Assembly (NCBI RefSeq): GCF_007005445.1
Contig: NZ_CP041387.1
Coordinates: 3,125,001 to 3,189,000, forward strand
Length of the DNA stretch: 64,000 nt
Direction: 5' to 3'
Source: Rhodopseudomonas palustris
Lineage (GTDB): Bacteria; Pseudomonadota; Alphaproteobacteria; Rhizobiales; Xanthobacteraceae
Under the pieces are notes generated by a model. It saw only the letters and a list, made by a program, of their open reading frames with translations, was not told the DNA's origin and made no database searches. Position numbers and translations under genes: made by a program. Shown piece after piece: positions 54,171 to 64,000 of the stretch (positions are counted from its first letter, which is position 1; each line of letters begins with the position of its first letter).

Positions 54171-54905
54171 CTACCCGATATTCCCCAGCGCCGGGAACGT
54201 GTTCAGCAGCCAGATGCTGACGTCGCTGATCGCGCCGGTGAGGAAGCCGATGCCGGTGAAAATCATCAGCACGCCCATCACCCGCTCGATGGTGGCGAGG
54301 TGTTTCTTGATGCGGGCGAACAGGCCGGAGAACTGTTCGATCATCAGCGCTGCGAGCAGGAACGGCACGCCGAGGCCGAGCGAATACACCGCCAGCAGGC
54401 CGGCGCCTTTCGCCACCGTCGCTTCGGCGGCGGCGACCGACAGAATCGCGGCGAGGATCGGGCCGATGCACGGGGTCCAGCCGAACGCGAACGCCAGCCC
54501 CATCACATAGGCGCCCCACAGCCCGACCGGCTTGGGGATCGGCAGCCGCCCTTCCCGCATCAGGATGTTGATCCGCGTCAGCCCGAGGAAGTGCAGGCCC
54601 ATCAGGATGATGACGATACCGGCGACGATCGCCAGTTCCGCCGACCAGGCGCGGATCAGGCCGCCGACCAGGCTGGCGCTGGCGCCGAGCGCGACGAACA
54701 CGGTGGAGAAACCGAGCACGAACATCGCCGCCGAGATCATCACCGCACGCTTCGAGCTGCGCTCGGCTTCGTCGGCGGCGACGTGCTCGATGGTCGCACC
54801 GGTCAGATAGATCAGATACGGCGGCACCAGCGGCAATACGCAGGGCGACAGGAAGCTGACCAGACCGGCGATCAGGGCGGCGGGGATCGAGACGTCATGG
54901 ATCAT
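54171..54905 (-). CDS. ccdA: CcdA-type cytochrome c biogenesis / thiol transport protein
   Basis: 244-residue six-TM DsbD-family protein. The two redox cysteines are in LSPCVLPLVPPY (about Cys22) and WTPCIGPIL. It carries reducing power across the inner membrane for apocytochrome c or other periplasmic thioredoxins. ATG 54905. No ccm or thioredoxin gene is adjacent. Confidence 0.92.
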   Translation of the reverse strand: MIHDVSIPAALIAGLVSFLSPCVLPLVPPYLIYLTGATIEHVAADEAERSSKRAVMISAAMFVLGFSTVFVALGASASLVGGLIRAWSAELAIVAGIVIILMGLHFLGLTRINILMREGRLPIPKPVGLWGAYVMGLAFAFGWTPCIGPILAAILSVAAAEATVAKGAGLLAVYSLGLGVPFLLAALMIEQFSGLFARIKKHLATIERVMGVLMIFTGIGFLTGAISDVSIWLLNTFPALGNIG

Positions 54906-55050
54906 GGCCGGCTACATGCACCCGCGCTTCGCACAGGCGCAAGCCGCTGCGTCAAGGTTCCGCGCCTTGTGATCGCAGCGTGAGGGATTGCTTCGACCAA
55001 TTGTTTATGCCGAGAATGTTCCCTCTCAGCCAGCTACGGACAGGCCCATC

Positions 55051-56049
55051 TTGCGAAACCTCATCACCGATGTCCCCGGCGTTCGCGTCGGCAACGCCGA
55101 CGACGCCAAGCTCGCTTCCGGCGTCACCGCGATCCTGTTCGACAAGCCTGCGGTCGCCTCGATCGACGTCCGCGGCGGCGGTCCCGGGATTCGCGACGGC
55201 GTGCTGCTGGAACCGGTCAACACCGTCGAGCAGGTCGACGGCTTCACGCTGTCGGGCGGCTCGGCGTTCGGACTCGACGCCGGCGGCGGAGCGCAGGCAT
55301 GGCTCGCCGAGCGCGGCCGCGGCTTTGCGATCGGCGACGCCACGATCCCGATCGTGCCGGGCGCGGTGGTGTTCGACATGATCAACGGCGGTGACAAGGC
55401 CTGGGGCCGGTTCTCGCCGTACCGCGATCTCGGCTACGCCGCCGCGGACGCAGCCGGCGACAGCTTCGCGCTCGGCAGCGTCGGCGCCGGCCTCGGCGCC
55501 ACCACCGCGACGCTGAAGGGCGGGCTCGGCTCGGCCTCGGCGACCACGCCGGACGGCGTCACCGTCGGCGCGATCGCGGTGGTCAACGCGATCGGCAGCG
55601 CAACGATCGGTGACGGCCCATGGTTCTGGTCGGCGCCGTTCGAAGTTGGCGACGAGTTCGGCGGGCTAGGAATGCCCGAGAGCTTCACGCCGGAGATGCT
55701 GAAGGTGCGGCTGAAAGGCGCCGCGACCCCGAGCGCGGTCGAGAACACCACGCTGGTCGCGGTGGTGACCGACGCCGCGCTCACCAAGACCCAGGTGAAG
55801 CGGCTGGCGATGCTGGCGCAGACCGGATTTGCCCGCGCAATCTATCCGGTGCACGCGCCGCTCGACGGCGACGTGGTGTTCGCCGCGGCGACCGGGGTCA
55901 AGCCGGTCGAGCCGCTGGCCGGGCTGACCGAGCTCGGCACCATCGCGGCCAATACCGTGGCACGGGCGATCGCACGCGGCGTCTATGAGGCCACCACGCT
56001 GCCGTTCAAGGACGCGCAGCCGGCGTGGCGCGATCGGTTCAGGCGCTGA
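55051..56049 (+). CDS. P1-family (DmpA-like) N-terminal-nucleophile peptidase
   Basis: 332 residues from TTG 55051 (RNLITDVPGVRVGNADDAKLASG), the usual family N-terminus; TTG 54988 is an alternative that would add 21 unlike residues. P1/S58 peptidases cleave themselves ahead of the catalytic residue; the site is in SAVENTTLVAVV (N232-T233). SGGSAFGLDAGGG at 68-80 is also conserved. Likely a cytoplasmic aminopeptidase of D- or beta-peptide type. Its last 11 bases overlap the convergent EF-hand gene. Confidence 0.85.
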   Translation: MRNLITDVPGVRVGNADDAKLASGVTAILFDKPAVASIDVRGGGPGIRDGVLLEPVNTVEQVDGFTLSGGSAFGLDAGGGAQAWLAERGRGFAIGDATIPIVPGAVVFDMINGGDKAWGRFSPYRDLGYAAADAAGDSFALGSVGAGLGATTATLKGGLGSASATTPDGVTVGAIAVVNAIGSATIGDGPWFWSAPFEVGDEFGGLGMPESFTPEMLKVRLKGAATPSAVENTTLVAVVTDAALTKTQVKRLAMLAQTGFARAIYPVHAPLDGDVVFAAATGVKPVEPLAGLTELGTIAANTVARAIARGVYEATTLPFKDAQPAWRDRFRR

Positions 56050-56803
56050 CCGACAGCGACGAGCCCGAAGCCGCCTGGATCTGCGCCGCCTGGCGCTGGA
56101 TCAGTTGCTCGATGAAATTATAGGACGAGGTCGCACCGCTCGACGACGAGCCGGTCGCCGCCGAGGTCATCGTCACCTTGGTGCCGTCCGCATAGCTGAT
56201 CGAGGTGGTCACGCTGCCGTCGGAATTGGCCACACTGGTCGAGGACGAGCCGGACAACGCCTGCAGCAACGGATCGCTCGAACCGCCGCCGCGGCCGGAC
56301 TTGCGGGCTTCCTCGCTGCTACGATTGTGCTGCTTGCGCGGCATCAACGCCGAAGCCAGCTCTTCGGCGGTGACCGAACCGTCGCCGTCACTGTCGAGCT
56401 TGGAGAACACCTTGTCGGCATTGGCGATGTTGGTGCCGCCTGCTCCAAGCGCGTCCTCGAATTCGCCCTTGCTGATCGCCCCGTCGCCGTTGCCGTCGAT
56501 CTGCTTGAACAGATCCTTCAGCGCAGCATCGCGGGACTTGGATGCGGTCGAGCTGGAATTACCGGTGGACTGTGCGCTCTGCGCGTCGAGCAGCGCCTGC
56601 ATCGTCTGCGGCGACAGACCGCTCGACGGCAACGAGCCGTTGCCGGTCGGCAGGCCCGGAAACGACGACGTGCCGTTGCTGCCGCTTGAGCTCTCGAACG
56701 GATTGGTGAAGCCGGTGGTCTGCTTCGACGATTTCGACGTCGACGCGCTCAGCGTATTGAGCAGTCCGGACAGCGCGCCGAGCGCGCCAAGGGCAGGCAG
56801 CAT
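56039..56803 (-). CDS. EF-hand calcium-binding protein, Ser-rich
   Basis: 254 residues. Two complete EF-hand loops: D103-E114 ([12 protein letters not shown]) and D137-E148 ([12 protein letters not shown]). The rest is low-complexity Ser/Thr/Gly/Ala ([27 protein letters not shown]). There is a short hydrophobic start ([15 protein letters not shown]) but no clear signal cleavage. GGAG lies 8 bases before the ATG. Possibly exported or envelope-associated; function not known. Confidence 0.8.
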   Translation of the reverse strand: MLPALGALGALSGLLNTLSASTSKSSKQTTGFTNPFESSSGSNGTSSFPGLPTGNGSLPSSGLSPQTMQALLDAQSAQSTGNSSSTASKSRDAALKDLFKQIDGNGDGAISKGEFEDALGAGGTNIANADKVFSKLDSDGDGSVTAEELASALMPRKQHNRSSEEARKSGRGGGSSDPLLQALSGSSSTSVANSDGSVTTSISYADGTKVTMTSAATGSSSSGATSSYNFIEQLIQRQAAQIQAASGSSLSVSA

Positions 56804-57072
56804 CACAGAAACTCCGCATCACACACCGCTGGCCGCGGCCGGCAACTACCCACGGATTATTCCGGCTGTCTCCGAGCAATCGCCGTGCCAGCCGCGAAGC
56901 GCCCGAAATTGCTGACTTTTTCGGATTCGGCGAGGGCGCCGGGACGGCAATTTCTGCCCCTTCGGCACAACCTGCCGGGCCTGCACGGCCCGTTGTTGCG
57001 CTCTGGATTTGCGAGAGACCGGCGCGGCGTGGTAGCGAAGTTGATCCACCCCACACGCACCTGGAAGCCCTG

Positions 57073-57771
57073 ATGTCCTCCTTCGCGCTCCGTCCGCTCG
57101 CCATCGCGCCCTCGATCCTCGCCTCGGATTTTTCCAAGCTCGGCGAAGAGGTCCGCGCGGTCGATACCGCCGGCTGCGACTGGATCCATCTCGACGTGAT
57201 GGACGGCCATTTCGTCCCGAACATTTCCTACGGCCCGGACGTGATCAAGGCGATGCGGCCGCACACCAAGAAGGTGTTCGACGCCCATCTGATGATCGCG
57301 CCGTGCGATCCGTATCTCGAGGCCTTCGCCAAGGCCGGCTGCGACATCATCACCGTGCACGCCGAAGCCGGCCCGCATCTGCACCGCTCGCTGCAGGCGA
57401 TCCGCGGCCTCGGCAAGAAGGCCGGCGTCTCGCTCAATCCGGGCACGCATCCGAGCGCGATCGAATACGTGCTCGATGACATCGATCTGGTGCTGGTGAT
57501 GTCGGTGAACCCCGGCTTCGGCGGCCAGGCCTTCATCCCGAGCGCAGTCCAGAAGATCCGCCAGATCCGCGCCATGGTGGCGGATCGTCCGATCGACATC
57601 GAAGTCGACGGCGGCGTCTCCGACAAGGTCGCCGGCGAACTCGCCGCAGCAGGTGCCAACGCCTTCGTGGCCGGCTCCGCCGTGTTCAAGGGCGGCACGC
57701 TGGAGGCGTACAAGGCGAATATCGCCGGCATCCGCAACGCCGCACTACAGGCGCGGGGCGAGGCGGTTTAA
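57073..57771 (+). CDS. rpe: ribulose-phosphate 3-epimerase
   Basis: 232-residue TIM-barrel enzyme interconverting ribulose-5-phosphate and xylulose-5-phosphate in the pentose phosphate and Calvin cycles. Motifs: [50 protein letters not shown], with metal and catalytic Asp/His in them. Downstream lies the IS element, about 180 bp away. Confidence 0.95.
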   Translation: MSSFALRPLAIAPSILASDFSKLGEEVRAVDTAGCDWIHLDVMDGHFVPNISYGPDVIKAMRPHTKKVFDAHLMIAPCDPYLEAFAKAGCDIITVHAEAGPHLHRSLQAIRGLGKKAGVSLNPGTHPSAIEYVLDDIDLVLVMSVNPGFGGQAFIPSAVQKIRQIRAMVADRPIDIEVDGGVSDKVAGELAAAGANAFVAGSAVFKGGTLEAYKANIAGIRNAALQARGEAV

Positions 57772-57932
57772 GGACCGTTCAGACCAAACTCGTCGAAACT
57801 GACGACAGGCAGAAGTGCGTAGCACCGTGCCAGGTGGGACTGATGATGTAGCACCACCTGAGACACTCTGCCTCCATTTCGACTTACACGAGTATCACTG
57901 CGTTCATCTAGCGGCCGCTCGCTTACATCACC

Positions 57933-57949
57933 GTCATTGCCGGGCTTGA
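57933..57949. repeat. left part of a family-3 repeat split by the IS element
   Basis: GTCATTGCCGGGCTTGA, the left 17 bases of a family-3 repeat, directly followed by the IS element. The last 5 bases CTTGA are the target-site duplication. The right part starts again with CTTGA at 59211. Confidence 0.9.
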
Positions 57950-59210
57950 TGTTCAGCCCGGAGACATAGTCGACACGTGTTCGGAGACATGACCGACACT
58001 TTCCACGCCCGTCAAGTCGATGGTGGCGACTTGGTGGGCAGCGAAGAACACGCCGTATTTGCCGTCGGTGGAGAGCGGCCTGATGGCCAAGCGCTCTCCG
58101 GCGAAGGCTTGCGGCACCTTCCACAAACGACCTTTGAAGCTGACATAGGCCTTGGTTTTCGAGACGGAGCGGACGATGTCGCGCTCATCGTATTCTGGAG
58201 CCGGCAGGCGGTCCGGCAGAGAACGCCGGCTCGGCTGGTAGCGATCAGCAGGCACCAGCTGGCCTAGCGACTCGTGAGGGCGCTCGAAGTTGTACACCTC
58301 GCGCCAGGAATCGAAGGCACGTTGCGCCTCGGCGAGGTCGCGCAAGGGCCGCAGCGCAAACACCTCGTCGTCCAGCGTGCGATGAAAACGCTCGTTCTTG
58401 CCGCGGCTCTGCGGGTGATAGGGACGACTACGGATCACCCTGATGCCGAGCTTGAGCAGCCACACAGAGAGCCATGTCCAGCGCTCGCCGGAACTGTCCG
58501 ACCACGGCGAGCCGTTGTCGACGAAGATCGTGTCGGGCAAGCCGTAGTGCCGGAACGTCGTTTGCAGCCTGTCCTGCACGGTTTCGCCGCGCTGATCGGC
58601 GCAAGCCTGGAGGCACAGATCGTAGCGTGAGTGATCGTCCACCACGGTCAGCGGATGGCAGCGGACGTCGTTGCCGAGCCGAACCCAGCCTTTGAAGTCC
58701 ATCTGCCAAAGCATGTTCGGCGCCGGCATCTCGAACCGCAGCGTCGCCGGTGGACCGCCGGCGGCAGGCTTGATCCGGCCGTGCCGGCGCAGGATCTCGT
58801 GGATCGTCGACACCGCCGGAGCGTGCTGTCCGGACCGGTCCATCGAGCTGGCGATCTTGCGCGCGCCCCATGCCGGATGCGCATCACGAACCGCCAGCAC
58901 CTGGGCCTCACACGCCGCCGAGGTCTGCCGCGGGCTGTCCTGCGGCCGCCGCGACAGGTCGGCGAGATCACCTCCGGCCGCCCATCGCTCCAACCATTTG
59001 TAGCCGGTCGTCCAATGAATGCCGAACCGCCGGCACAGCTCGCGCCGGTTCGCCCCCTCCTGCATCGCAAGCCGTACGAACTCGCGTCTCTGATCCACTG
59101 CCGACACCTCACGCCAGGGCATGGACTTGGCCTCCAATCGCCAAATCCAGCCACTATGATGCGTCGACTATGTCTCCGAACACGTGTCGACTATGTCTCC
59201 GGGCTGAACA
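57950..59210. mobile_element. complete IS481-family insertion sequence, 1261 bp
   Basis: Begins TGTTCAGCCCGGAGACAT and ends with its complement. Perfect terminal inverted repeats of 41 bp span 57950-57990 and 59170-59210. A single transposase gene fills it. CTTGA occurs on both sides (57945-57949, 59211-59215), a 5-bp target duplication, and the flanks rejoin into a family-3 repeat, so this is a simple and probably recent insertion. TG...CA ends fit IS481. Confidence 0.95.
57953..59122 (-). CDS. IS481-family DDE transposase
   Basis: 389 residues. N-terminal HTH (residues 8-45, RREFVRLAMQEGANRRELCRRFGIHWTTGYKWL), then the rve catalytic core with D142 (WQMDFKG), D202 (FVDNGSPWS) and E244 (KNERFHRTL). 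Intact, so the element may be mobile. The stop codon lies in the left terminal repeat. ATG 59122 with GGAGG upstream is preferred over TTG 59137. Confidence 0.95.
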   Translation of the reverse strand: MPWREVSAVDQRREFVRLAMQEGANRRELCRRFGIHWTTGYKWLERWAAGGDLADLSRRPQDSPRQTSAACEAQVLAVRDAHPAWGARKIASSMDRSGQHAPAVSTIHEILRRHGRIKPAAGGPPATLRFEMPAPNMLWQMDFKGWVRLGNDVRCHPLTVVDDHSRYDLCLQACADQRGETVQDRLQTTFRHYGLPDTIFVDNGSPWSDSSGERWTWLSVWLLKLGIRVIRSRPYHPQSRGKNERFHRTLDDEVFALRPLRDLAEAQRAFDSWREVYNFERPHESLGQLVPADRYQPSRRSLPDRLPAPEYDERDIVRSVSKTKAYVSFKGRLWKVPQAFAGERLAIRPLSTDGKYGVFFAAHQVATIDLTGVESVGHVSEHVSTMSPG

Positions 59211-59563
59211 CTTGACCCGGCAATCCATCACTCTCCGCAAGATGGCGCGCTGGCGCGCGCGATAGATGCGCGGGTCAAGCCCGCGCATGACGGGAGTGAA
59301 TGTGGCTGCGACTGGGCCACATAATCGGTCCCCCCTTGCAGCTGTCACTCCCCCTCGTTCGTCATTCCGGGGCGCCCGGAGCGCGCAGGCCGGAATGACG
59401 CGGTGAAAAGACAGGTCCTGCCAATCGCGGAATTCGGGCTTCGCCCAGCCGGGCCTGAAGCCCTGGGGCGGCGCCCCCACCGACTGCCACCTTCCCCGTC
59501 CCTAGCCCCTGCCCCGCCGATCTGCTAAAGCGCGGCGTAATCCCCAAAACCCACGAGTTTGCG
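59211..59563. repeat. gene-free region with right part of the split repeat and a short family-1 copy
   Basis: 59211-59291 is the right part of the family-3 repeat (CTTGACCCGGCAATCCATC to GCCCGCGCATGAC). 59361-59399 is a shortened family-1 copy (GTCATTCCGGGGCGC directly followed by its right half). The rest (59400-59563) probably holds the purB promoter; no gene is supported. Confidence 0.85.
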
Positions 59564-60871
<1,308 letters not shown>

Positions 60872-60898
60872 GCCGCGGCGCCGACAGCGCGCGCAACG

Positions 60899-60928
60899 AA
60901 AAAGCCCCCGGTTTGCGGGGGCTTTTTT
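60899..60928 (+). terminator. intrinsic terminator of purB
   Basis: GCCCCCG, loop GTTT, GCGGGGGC followed by TTTTTT, preceded by AAAAA. Strong GC stem and T-run, 27 bp after the purB stop. Confidence 0.92.
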
Positions 60929-61003
60929 ATGGCTGCAGCAAGCCTGATACTTACGGGGCCGGCCGCCCGCTCGAGCACCGAGATCTGGTGCAGACCTCGC
61001 CAC

Positions 61004-61091
61004 GTCATGCCCGGCCTTGTGCCGGGCATCCACGTCTTCAGGCCGATGTGCAAGAAAGACCTGGATGGCCGGGGCAAGGCCCGGCCATGAC
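61004..61091. repeat. family-3 repeat (purB-purQ)
   Basis: Starts GTCATGCCCGGCCTTGTGCC and ends CAAGGCCCGGCCATGAC; CATCCACGTC is answered by GACCTGGATG. Between convergent purB and purQ. Confidence 0.85.
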
Positions 61092-61114
61092 GAAGATCAG
61101 CAAAGAGCCGCCGC

Positions 61115-61816
61115 TTACGCAGCCTTGGCGAAGTGCTGAGCGAGGCCGGCGAACAGGCCGCGGCCGTCGGTGCAGCCCATGATGTCTTCGACGTGATTTT
61201 CCGGATGCGGCATCATGCCGAGTACGTTGCCGCGCTCGGAGACGATGCCGGCGATCGAGGCGGCGGCGCCGTTGATATTGTGGCTCTCGCTGACTTCGCC
61301 TTCCGGCGAGCAATAGCGGTACAGCACCCGGCCGTCGCCCTCGAGCCGCCTCACGGTGTCTTCGTCGGCTTCGTAATTGCCCTCGCCGTGCGCCACCGGC
61401 ACCTTGATCACCTGGCCGGCGGTGTAGCCGCGGGTGAACGGGGTGTCGTTGCGTTCGACGCGCAGATGCACGTCGCGGCAGATGAACTTCAGCCGCGCAT
61501 TGCGCATCAAGACGCCCGGCAGCAGGCCGGACTCGCACAGGATCTGAAAGCCGTTGCAGACGCCGAGCACCAGGCCGCCATCAGCGGCGAACTTGCGCAC
61601 CGCGTCCATCACCGGCGCCCGCGCCGCGATCGCGCCGCAGCGCAAATAATCGCCGTAGGAGAACCCGCCCGGGACGACCACGAGATCGGTGCCTTTCGGC
61701 AACTCGGTTTCGGCGTGCCACACCATCGCGGCGTCGTTGCCGGAGACGAGCTTCAGCGCACGCGCCATGTCGCGCTCGCGATTGATGCCGGGGAAGACGA
61801 GGACGGCGGATTTCAT
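61115..61816 (-). CDS. purQ: phosphoribosylformylglycinamidine synthase, glutaminase subunit PurQ
   Basis: 233-residue class-I glutamine amidotransferase that supplies ammonia to PurL. Catalytic triad: C87 (GVCNGFQ), H204 and E206 (MMPHPENH). The separate PurQ and PurS genes mean a PurSQL-type complex. ATG 61816 ([10 protein letters not shown]) is the family start. A small gene of unknown role lies between it and purS. Confidence 0.95.
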   Translation of the reverse strand: MKSAVLVFPGINRERDMARALKLVSGNDAAMVWHAETELPKGTDLVVVPGGFSYGDYLRCGAIAARAPVMDAVRKFAADGGLVLGVCNGFQILCESGLLPGVLMRNARLKFICRDVHLRVERNDTPFTRGYTAGQVIKVPVAHGEGNYEADEDTVRRLEGDGRVLYRYCSPEGEVSESHNINGAAASIAGIVSERGNVLGMMPHPENHVEDIMGCTDGRGLFAGLAQHFAKAA

Positions 61817-61870
61817 GCGGTTTCCGTTAGCGCGTGGAGGGGCAGTGGACAATCGCGTCGATGGCGATGA

Positions 61871-62110
61871 TCACGCGGACATCGTCGGCGCGTCGTTCAA
61901 TTCGAGACGACGCTCGATGTGTTCGAGCCGGCCGTCATAGCGACCGAGGATTCCATAGACGTTCTGGACGTCCTGTTGCATGGAGATCAGATAGCCACGC
62001 ATGGCGTTCATTTCAGATTTCAGCTCGTCGACCTTGTGGTCGACCTTGTCCAATCTCTGCTGAACCTGCTTGAGCACTTCGAAAATCAACTCGTTGCTCA
62101 CGTCGGCCAT
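61871..62110 (-). CDS. small coiled-coil protein between purS and purQ
   Basis: 79 residues, almost all predicted helix and coiled coil: heptads in VLKQVQQRLDKVDHKVDELKSEMNAMRGYLISMQQDVQNVYGILGRYDGRLEHIERRL. GGAG is 8 bases before the ATG. It is 17 bp downstream of purS and 54 bp upstream of purQ, co-directional with both. No family known to me beyond similar small alphaproteobacterial coiled coils. A role in purine synthesis is not shown. Confidence 0.75.
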   Translation of the reverse strand: MADVSNELIFEVLKQVQQRLDKVDHKVDELKSEMNAMRGYLISMQQDVQNVYGILGRYDGRLEHIERRLELNDAPTMSA

Positions 62111-62127
62111 GACCTAGTCTCCGGAGA

Positions 62128-62373
62128 CTAACCCTTTACCTCGATAGCATAATTCTCGATCACGGTGTTCGCCAGCAGCTTGTCGGCGGCGTCCTTGAGG
62201 GCGGCTTCGGCCTTGGCCTTGTCGGCGGCGCCGTCGAGCTCGATGTCGAACACCTTGCCCTGGCGCACGCTGGCGATGCCGGCAACGCCGAGCGACTTCA
62301 GCGCGCCCTCGATCGCCTTGCCTTGCGGATCCAGGATCCCGTTCTTCAAGGTAACAGTGACTCGTGCCTTCAT
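62128..62373 (-). CDS. purS: phosphoribosylformylglycinamidine synthase subunit PurS
   Basis: 81-residue PurS (KARVTVTLKNGILDPQGKAIEGALKSLGV at the start, VIENYAIEV at the end), which links PurQ to PurL. GAGGCGACC just before ATG 62373. It follows purC after a 189-bp gap containing a family-1 repeat. purL is not in the window. Confidence 0.95.
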   Translation of the reverse strand: MKARVTVTLKNGILDPQGKAIEGALKSLGVAGIASVRQGKVFDIELDGAADKAKAEAALKDAADKLLANTVIENYAIEVKG

Positions 62374-62424
62374 GGTCGCCTCGATGATCCCCTCGTCATG
62401 CCGGGCAGAGCCTCCGCCCCATCC

Positions 62425-62524
62425 GTCATTCCGGGGCGCTCGCGCCCAGCGAGCGAACCCGGAATCTCGATCGTTCTATGACTTCTGGATTCCGGGTTCG
62501 CGCTGGCGCGCGCCCCGGAATGAC
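62425..62524. repeat. family-1 paired-hairpin repeat (purC-purS)
   Basis: Starts GTCATTCCGGGGCGCTCGCG and ends GCGCGCCCCGGAATGAC, with CCCGGAATC against GATTCCGGG. Another repeat placed inside an otherwise compact operon. Confidence 0.9.
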
Positions 62525-62562
62525 ATCGCTTGGAAACGCGCTTGCGCCCGCCGCCCTGAGCC

Positions 62563-63330
62563 TCAGCCCTTCACCAGCACCGGGCCGGAGCCGATCGGGC
62601 GCTCGTTTTCCATCAGGATGCCGAGACGCTTGGCGACTTCGGTGTAGGCCTCGAGCAGGCCGCCGAGATCGCGGCGGAAGCGGTCCTTGTCGAGCTTCTC
62701 GTTCGACTTGATGTCCCACAGTCGGCACGAATCCGGCGAGATCTCGTCGGCGACGATGATGCGCATCATCTCGGCCTCGAACAGCCGGCCGCACTCCATC
62801 TTGAAGTCGACCAGCCGGATGCCGATGCCGAGGAAAAGACCGGTGAGGAAATCATTGACGCGGATCGCCAGCGCCATGATGTCGTCGATCTCCTGCGGCG
62901 TCGCCCAGCCGAACGCGGTGATGTGCTCTTCCGAAACCATCGGGTCGTTAAGCTGGTCGTTCTTGTAGTAGAACTCGATGATCGAGCGCGGCAGTTGGGT
63001 GCCCTCCTCGATCCCGAGCCGCTGCGACAGGCTGCCGGCGGCGACGTTGCGCACCACCACCTCGAGCGGCACGATCTCGACTTCGCGGATCAGTTGCTCG
63101 CGCATGTTGAGGCGGCGAATGAAATGAGTCGGCACCCCGATGTCGTTGAGGTGCTGAAACAGGTACTCGGAGATCCGGTTGTTGAGGACGCCCTTGCCCT
63201 CGATCACCTGGTGCTTCTTGGCATTGAACGCGGTGGCGTCGTCCTTGAAGTGCTGAATCAGCGTTCCGGGTTCCGGACCTTCATACAGCACCTTGGCCTT
63301 GCCTTCGTAAATGCGACGTCGCCGGCTCAT
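62563..63330 (-). CDS. purC: phosphoribosylaminoimidazole-succinocarboxamide synthase
   Basis: 255-residue SAICAR synthase: [16 protein letters not shown], the ATP-binding start; SGPVLVKG at the end; [20 protein letters not shown] and LVDFKMECG catalytic regions. ATG 63330 ([10 protein letters not shown]) matches the alphaproteobacterial start; ATG 63360 in frame adds 10 residues. First gene of the purC-purS-small gene-purQ run. Confidence 0.95.
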   Translation of the reverse strand: MSRRRRIYEGKAKVLYEGPEPGTLIQHFKDDATAFNAKKHQVIEGKGVLNNRISEYLFQHLNDIGVPTHFIRRLNMREQLIREVEIVPLEVVVRNVAAGSLSQRLGIEEGTQLPRSIIEFYYKNDQLNDPMVSEEHITAFGWATPQEIDDIMALAIRVNDFLTGLFLGIGIRLVDFKMECGRLFEAEMMRIIVADEISPDSCRLWDIKSNEKLDKDRFRRDLGGLLEAYTEVAKRLGILMENERPIGSGPVLVKG

Positions 63331-63629
63331 GGGGATGTACCGTGTTTTGTTGAAATCCATCGGGTGGTGGGCTCCGTCTGACGAAAGCGGCCCACGGCGG
63401 AGCTGCCGAAAAGGCCAGGAACAGGAAACAGAACGAGAACCCAGCCTCGCTGCAACCTAGCTGATTGGCCCCCCCGATACAATCGATCCGGCCGGGTGGC
63501 CCGGGAGTTTTACCCCTCGCCGTGCGCCATTGTGGCAGTTGTCTTCACCGGCGGCTCTGGATATCTAGGCATCGAACCCGCCCACCGCAAACCGGCCGTT
63601 GGTCGGCCTACATGATCGGAACCGCAGAC

Positions 63630-63953
63630 ATGACCACTTTCGACAAGCGCGAGGAAGGCTTCGAGAGGAAGTTCGCGCTCGACGAAGAGCAGAAGTTCAA
63701 GGCCGAGGCGCGGCGCTCCAAGCTGCTCGGCCTTTGGGTCGCCGACAAGCTCGGCCTGTCCGGCGATGCCGCTGCCGCCTACGCCAAAGAAGTGGTAGTG
63801 GCCGACCTCGAAGAAGCCGGCGACGCCGACGTGGTGCGCAAAGTCACCAAGGATCTCGCCGACAAGGGCATCACGCTGCCGGAAACCGAGCTGCGCGCCA
63901 AGATGACCGAACTGTACGCCCAGGCGGTCCAAGAGGTGAAGGCCGGAACCTGA
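63630..63953 (+). CDS. F1-ATPase inhibitor subunit zeta family protein (DUF1476)
   Basis: 107 residues. TFDKREEGFERKFALDEEQKFKAEARRSKLLGLWVADKLGL matches the alphaproteobacterial zeta family, whose N-terminal part blocks ATP hydrolysis by F1-ATPase in Paracoccus. The C-terminal helical bundle (AKEVVVADLEEAGDADVVRKVTKDLADKG) completes it. ATG 63630 gives the family start; ATG 63612 is possible. It is divergent from purC with no ATP synthase gene nearby, as usual for this family. Confidence 0.87.
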   Translation: MTTFDKREEGFERKFALDEEQKFKAEARRSKLLGLWVADKLGLSGDAAAAYAKEVVVADLEEAGDADVVRKVTKDLADKGITLPETELRAKMTELYAQAVQEVKAGT

Positions 63954-64000
63954 CGGGTTCCCGCCGGCCGCCACGGCGGCCCGCCTGATTGCCTAATCGA

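Overview
The window is high-GC, dense DNA from an alphaproteobacterium, most likely Rhodopseudomonas palustris or a very close relative in the Bradyrhizobium group. The best single pointer is the reductase at 25896-27113, whose protein I recognise as nearly identical to palustrisredoxin reductase (PuR). The dispersed palindromic repeats, the PHA genes, the CoxG/S/M/D/E set and the F1-ATPase zeta-type inhibitor fit the same group. No rRNA, tRNA or CRISPR array was seen.

Layout. 1-6449: homoprotocatechuate (4-hydroxyphenylacetate) meta-cleavage cluster, with hpaR divergent from hpaF-hpaE-hpaD-hpaG-like and a TPP enzyme of unknown substrate. 6724-11350: paaABCDE (phenylacetyl-CoA epoxidase) divergent from a TetR regulator. 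11582-13730: phasin and PHA-granule neighbours. 13820-15073: DadA-like oxidase. 15350-20469: tetR-adaptor-RND permease efflux operon, the adaptor carrying an apparent one-base deletion at its 3' end. 20726-27113: cytochrome P450, L,D-transpeptidase, VOC protein, PfkB kinase and PuR. 27237-29877: GT39 and GT2-GtrA lipid-linked sugar pair. 30129-32329: DUF72, a small unknown protein and a BcsS-like protein. 32357-35986: tetR-HlyD-ABC ATPase-ABC permease operon. 36056-39861: diguanylate cyclase, small proteins, an enoyl-CoA hydratase divergent from a LysR regulator. 39873-47047: Cox-type molybdenum hydroxylase cluster (G, S, M, D, E, split XdhC, MoeA/MocA-like fusion) with no large catalytic subunit. 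48404-53653: complete branched-chain amino acid-type ABC transporter (livHMGF plus binding protein). 54171-57771: CcdA, P1 peptidase, EF-hand protein, Rpe. 57950-59210: a complete IS481-family insertion sequence. 59564-63330: purB, then purC-purS-small coiled-coil gene-purQ. 63630-63953: zeta-type ATPase inhibitor.

Much of the window is ring-cleavage and aromatic-acid catabolism and its control. The hpa and paa clusters lie back to back and serve two phenylacetate-type routes. The P450 and PuR could form part of a third oxidative route. Regulators mostly sit next to the operons they probably control, and several have clear palindromic operators (573-584, 10586-10605, 12172-12199, 20473-20488, 35993-36018). 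At least four families of paired-hairpin repeats fill the gaps between genes, even inside operons, and one copy has been split by the IS element with a 5-bp target duplication.
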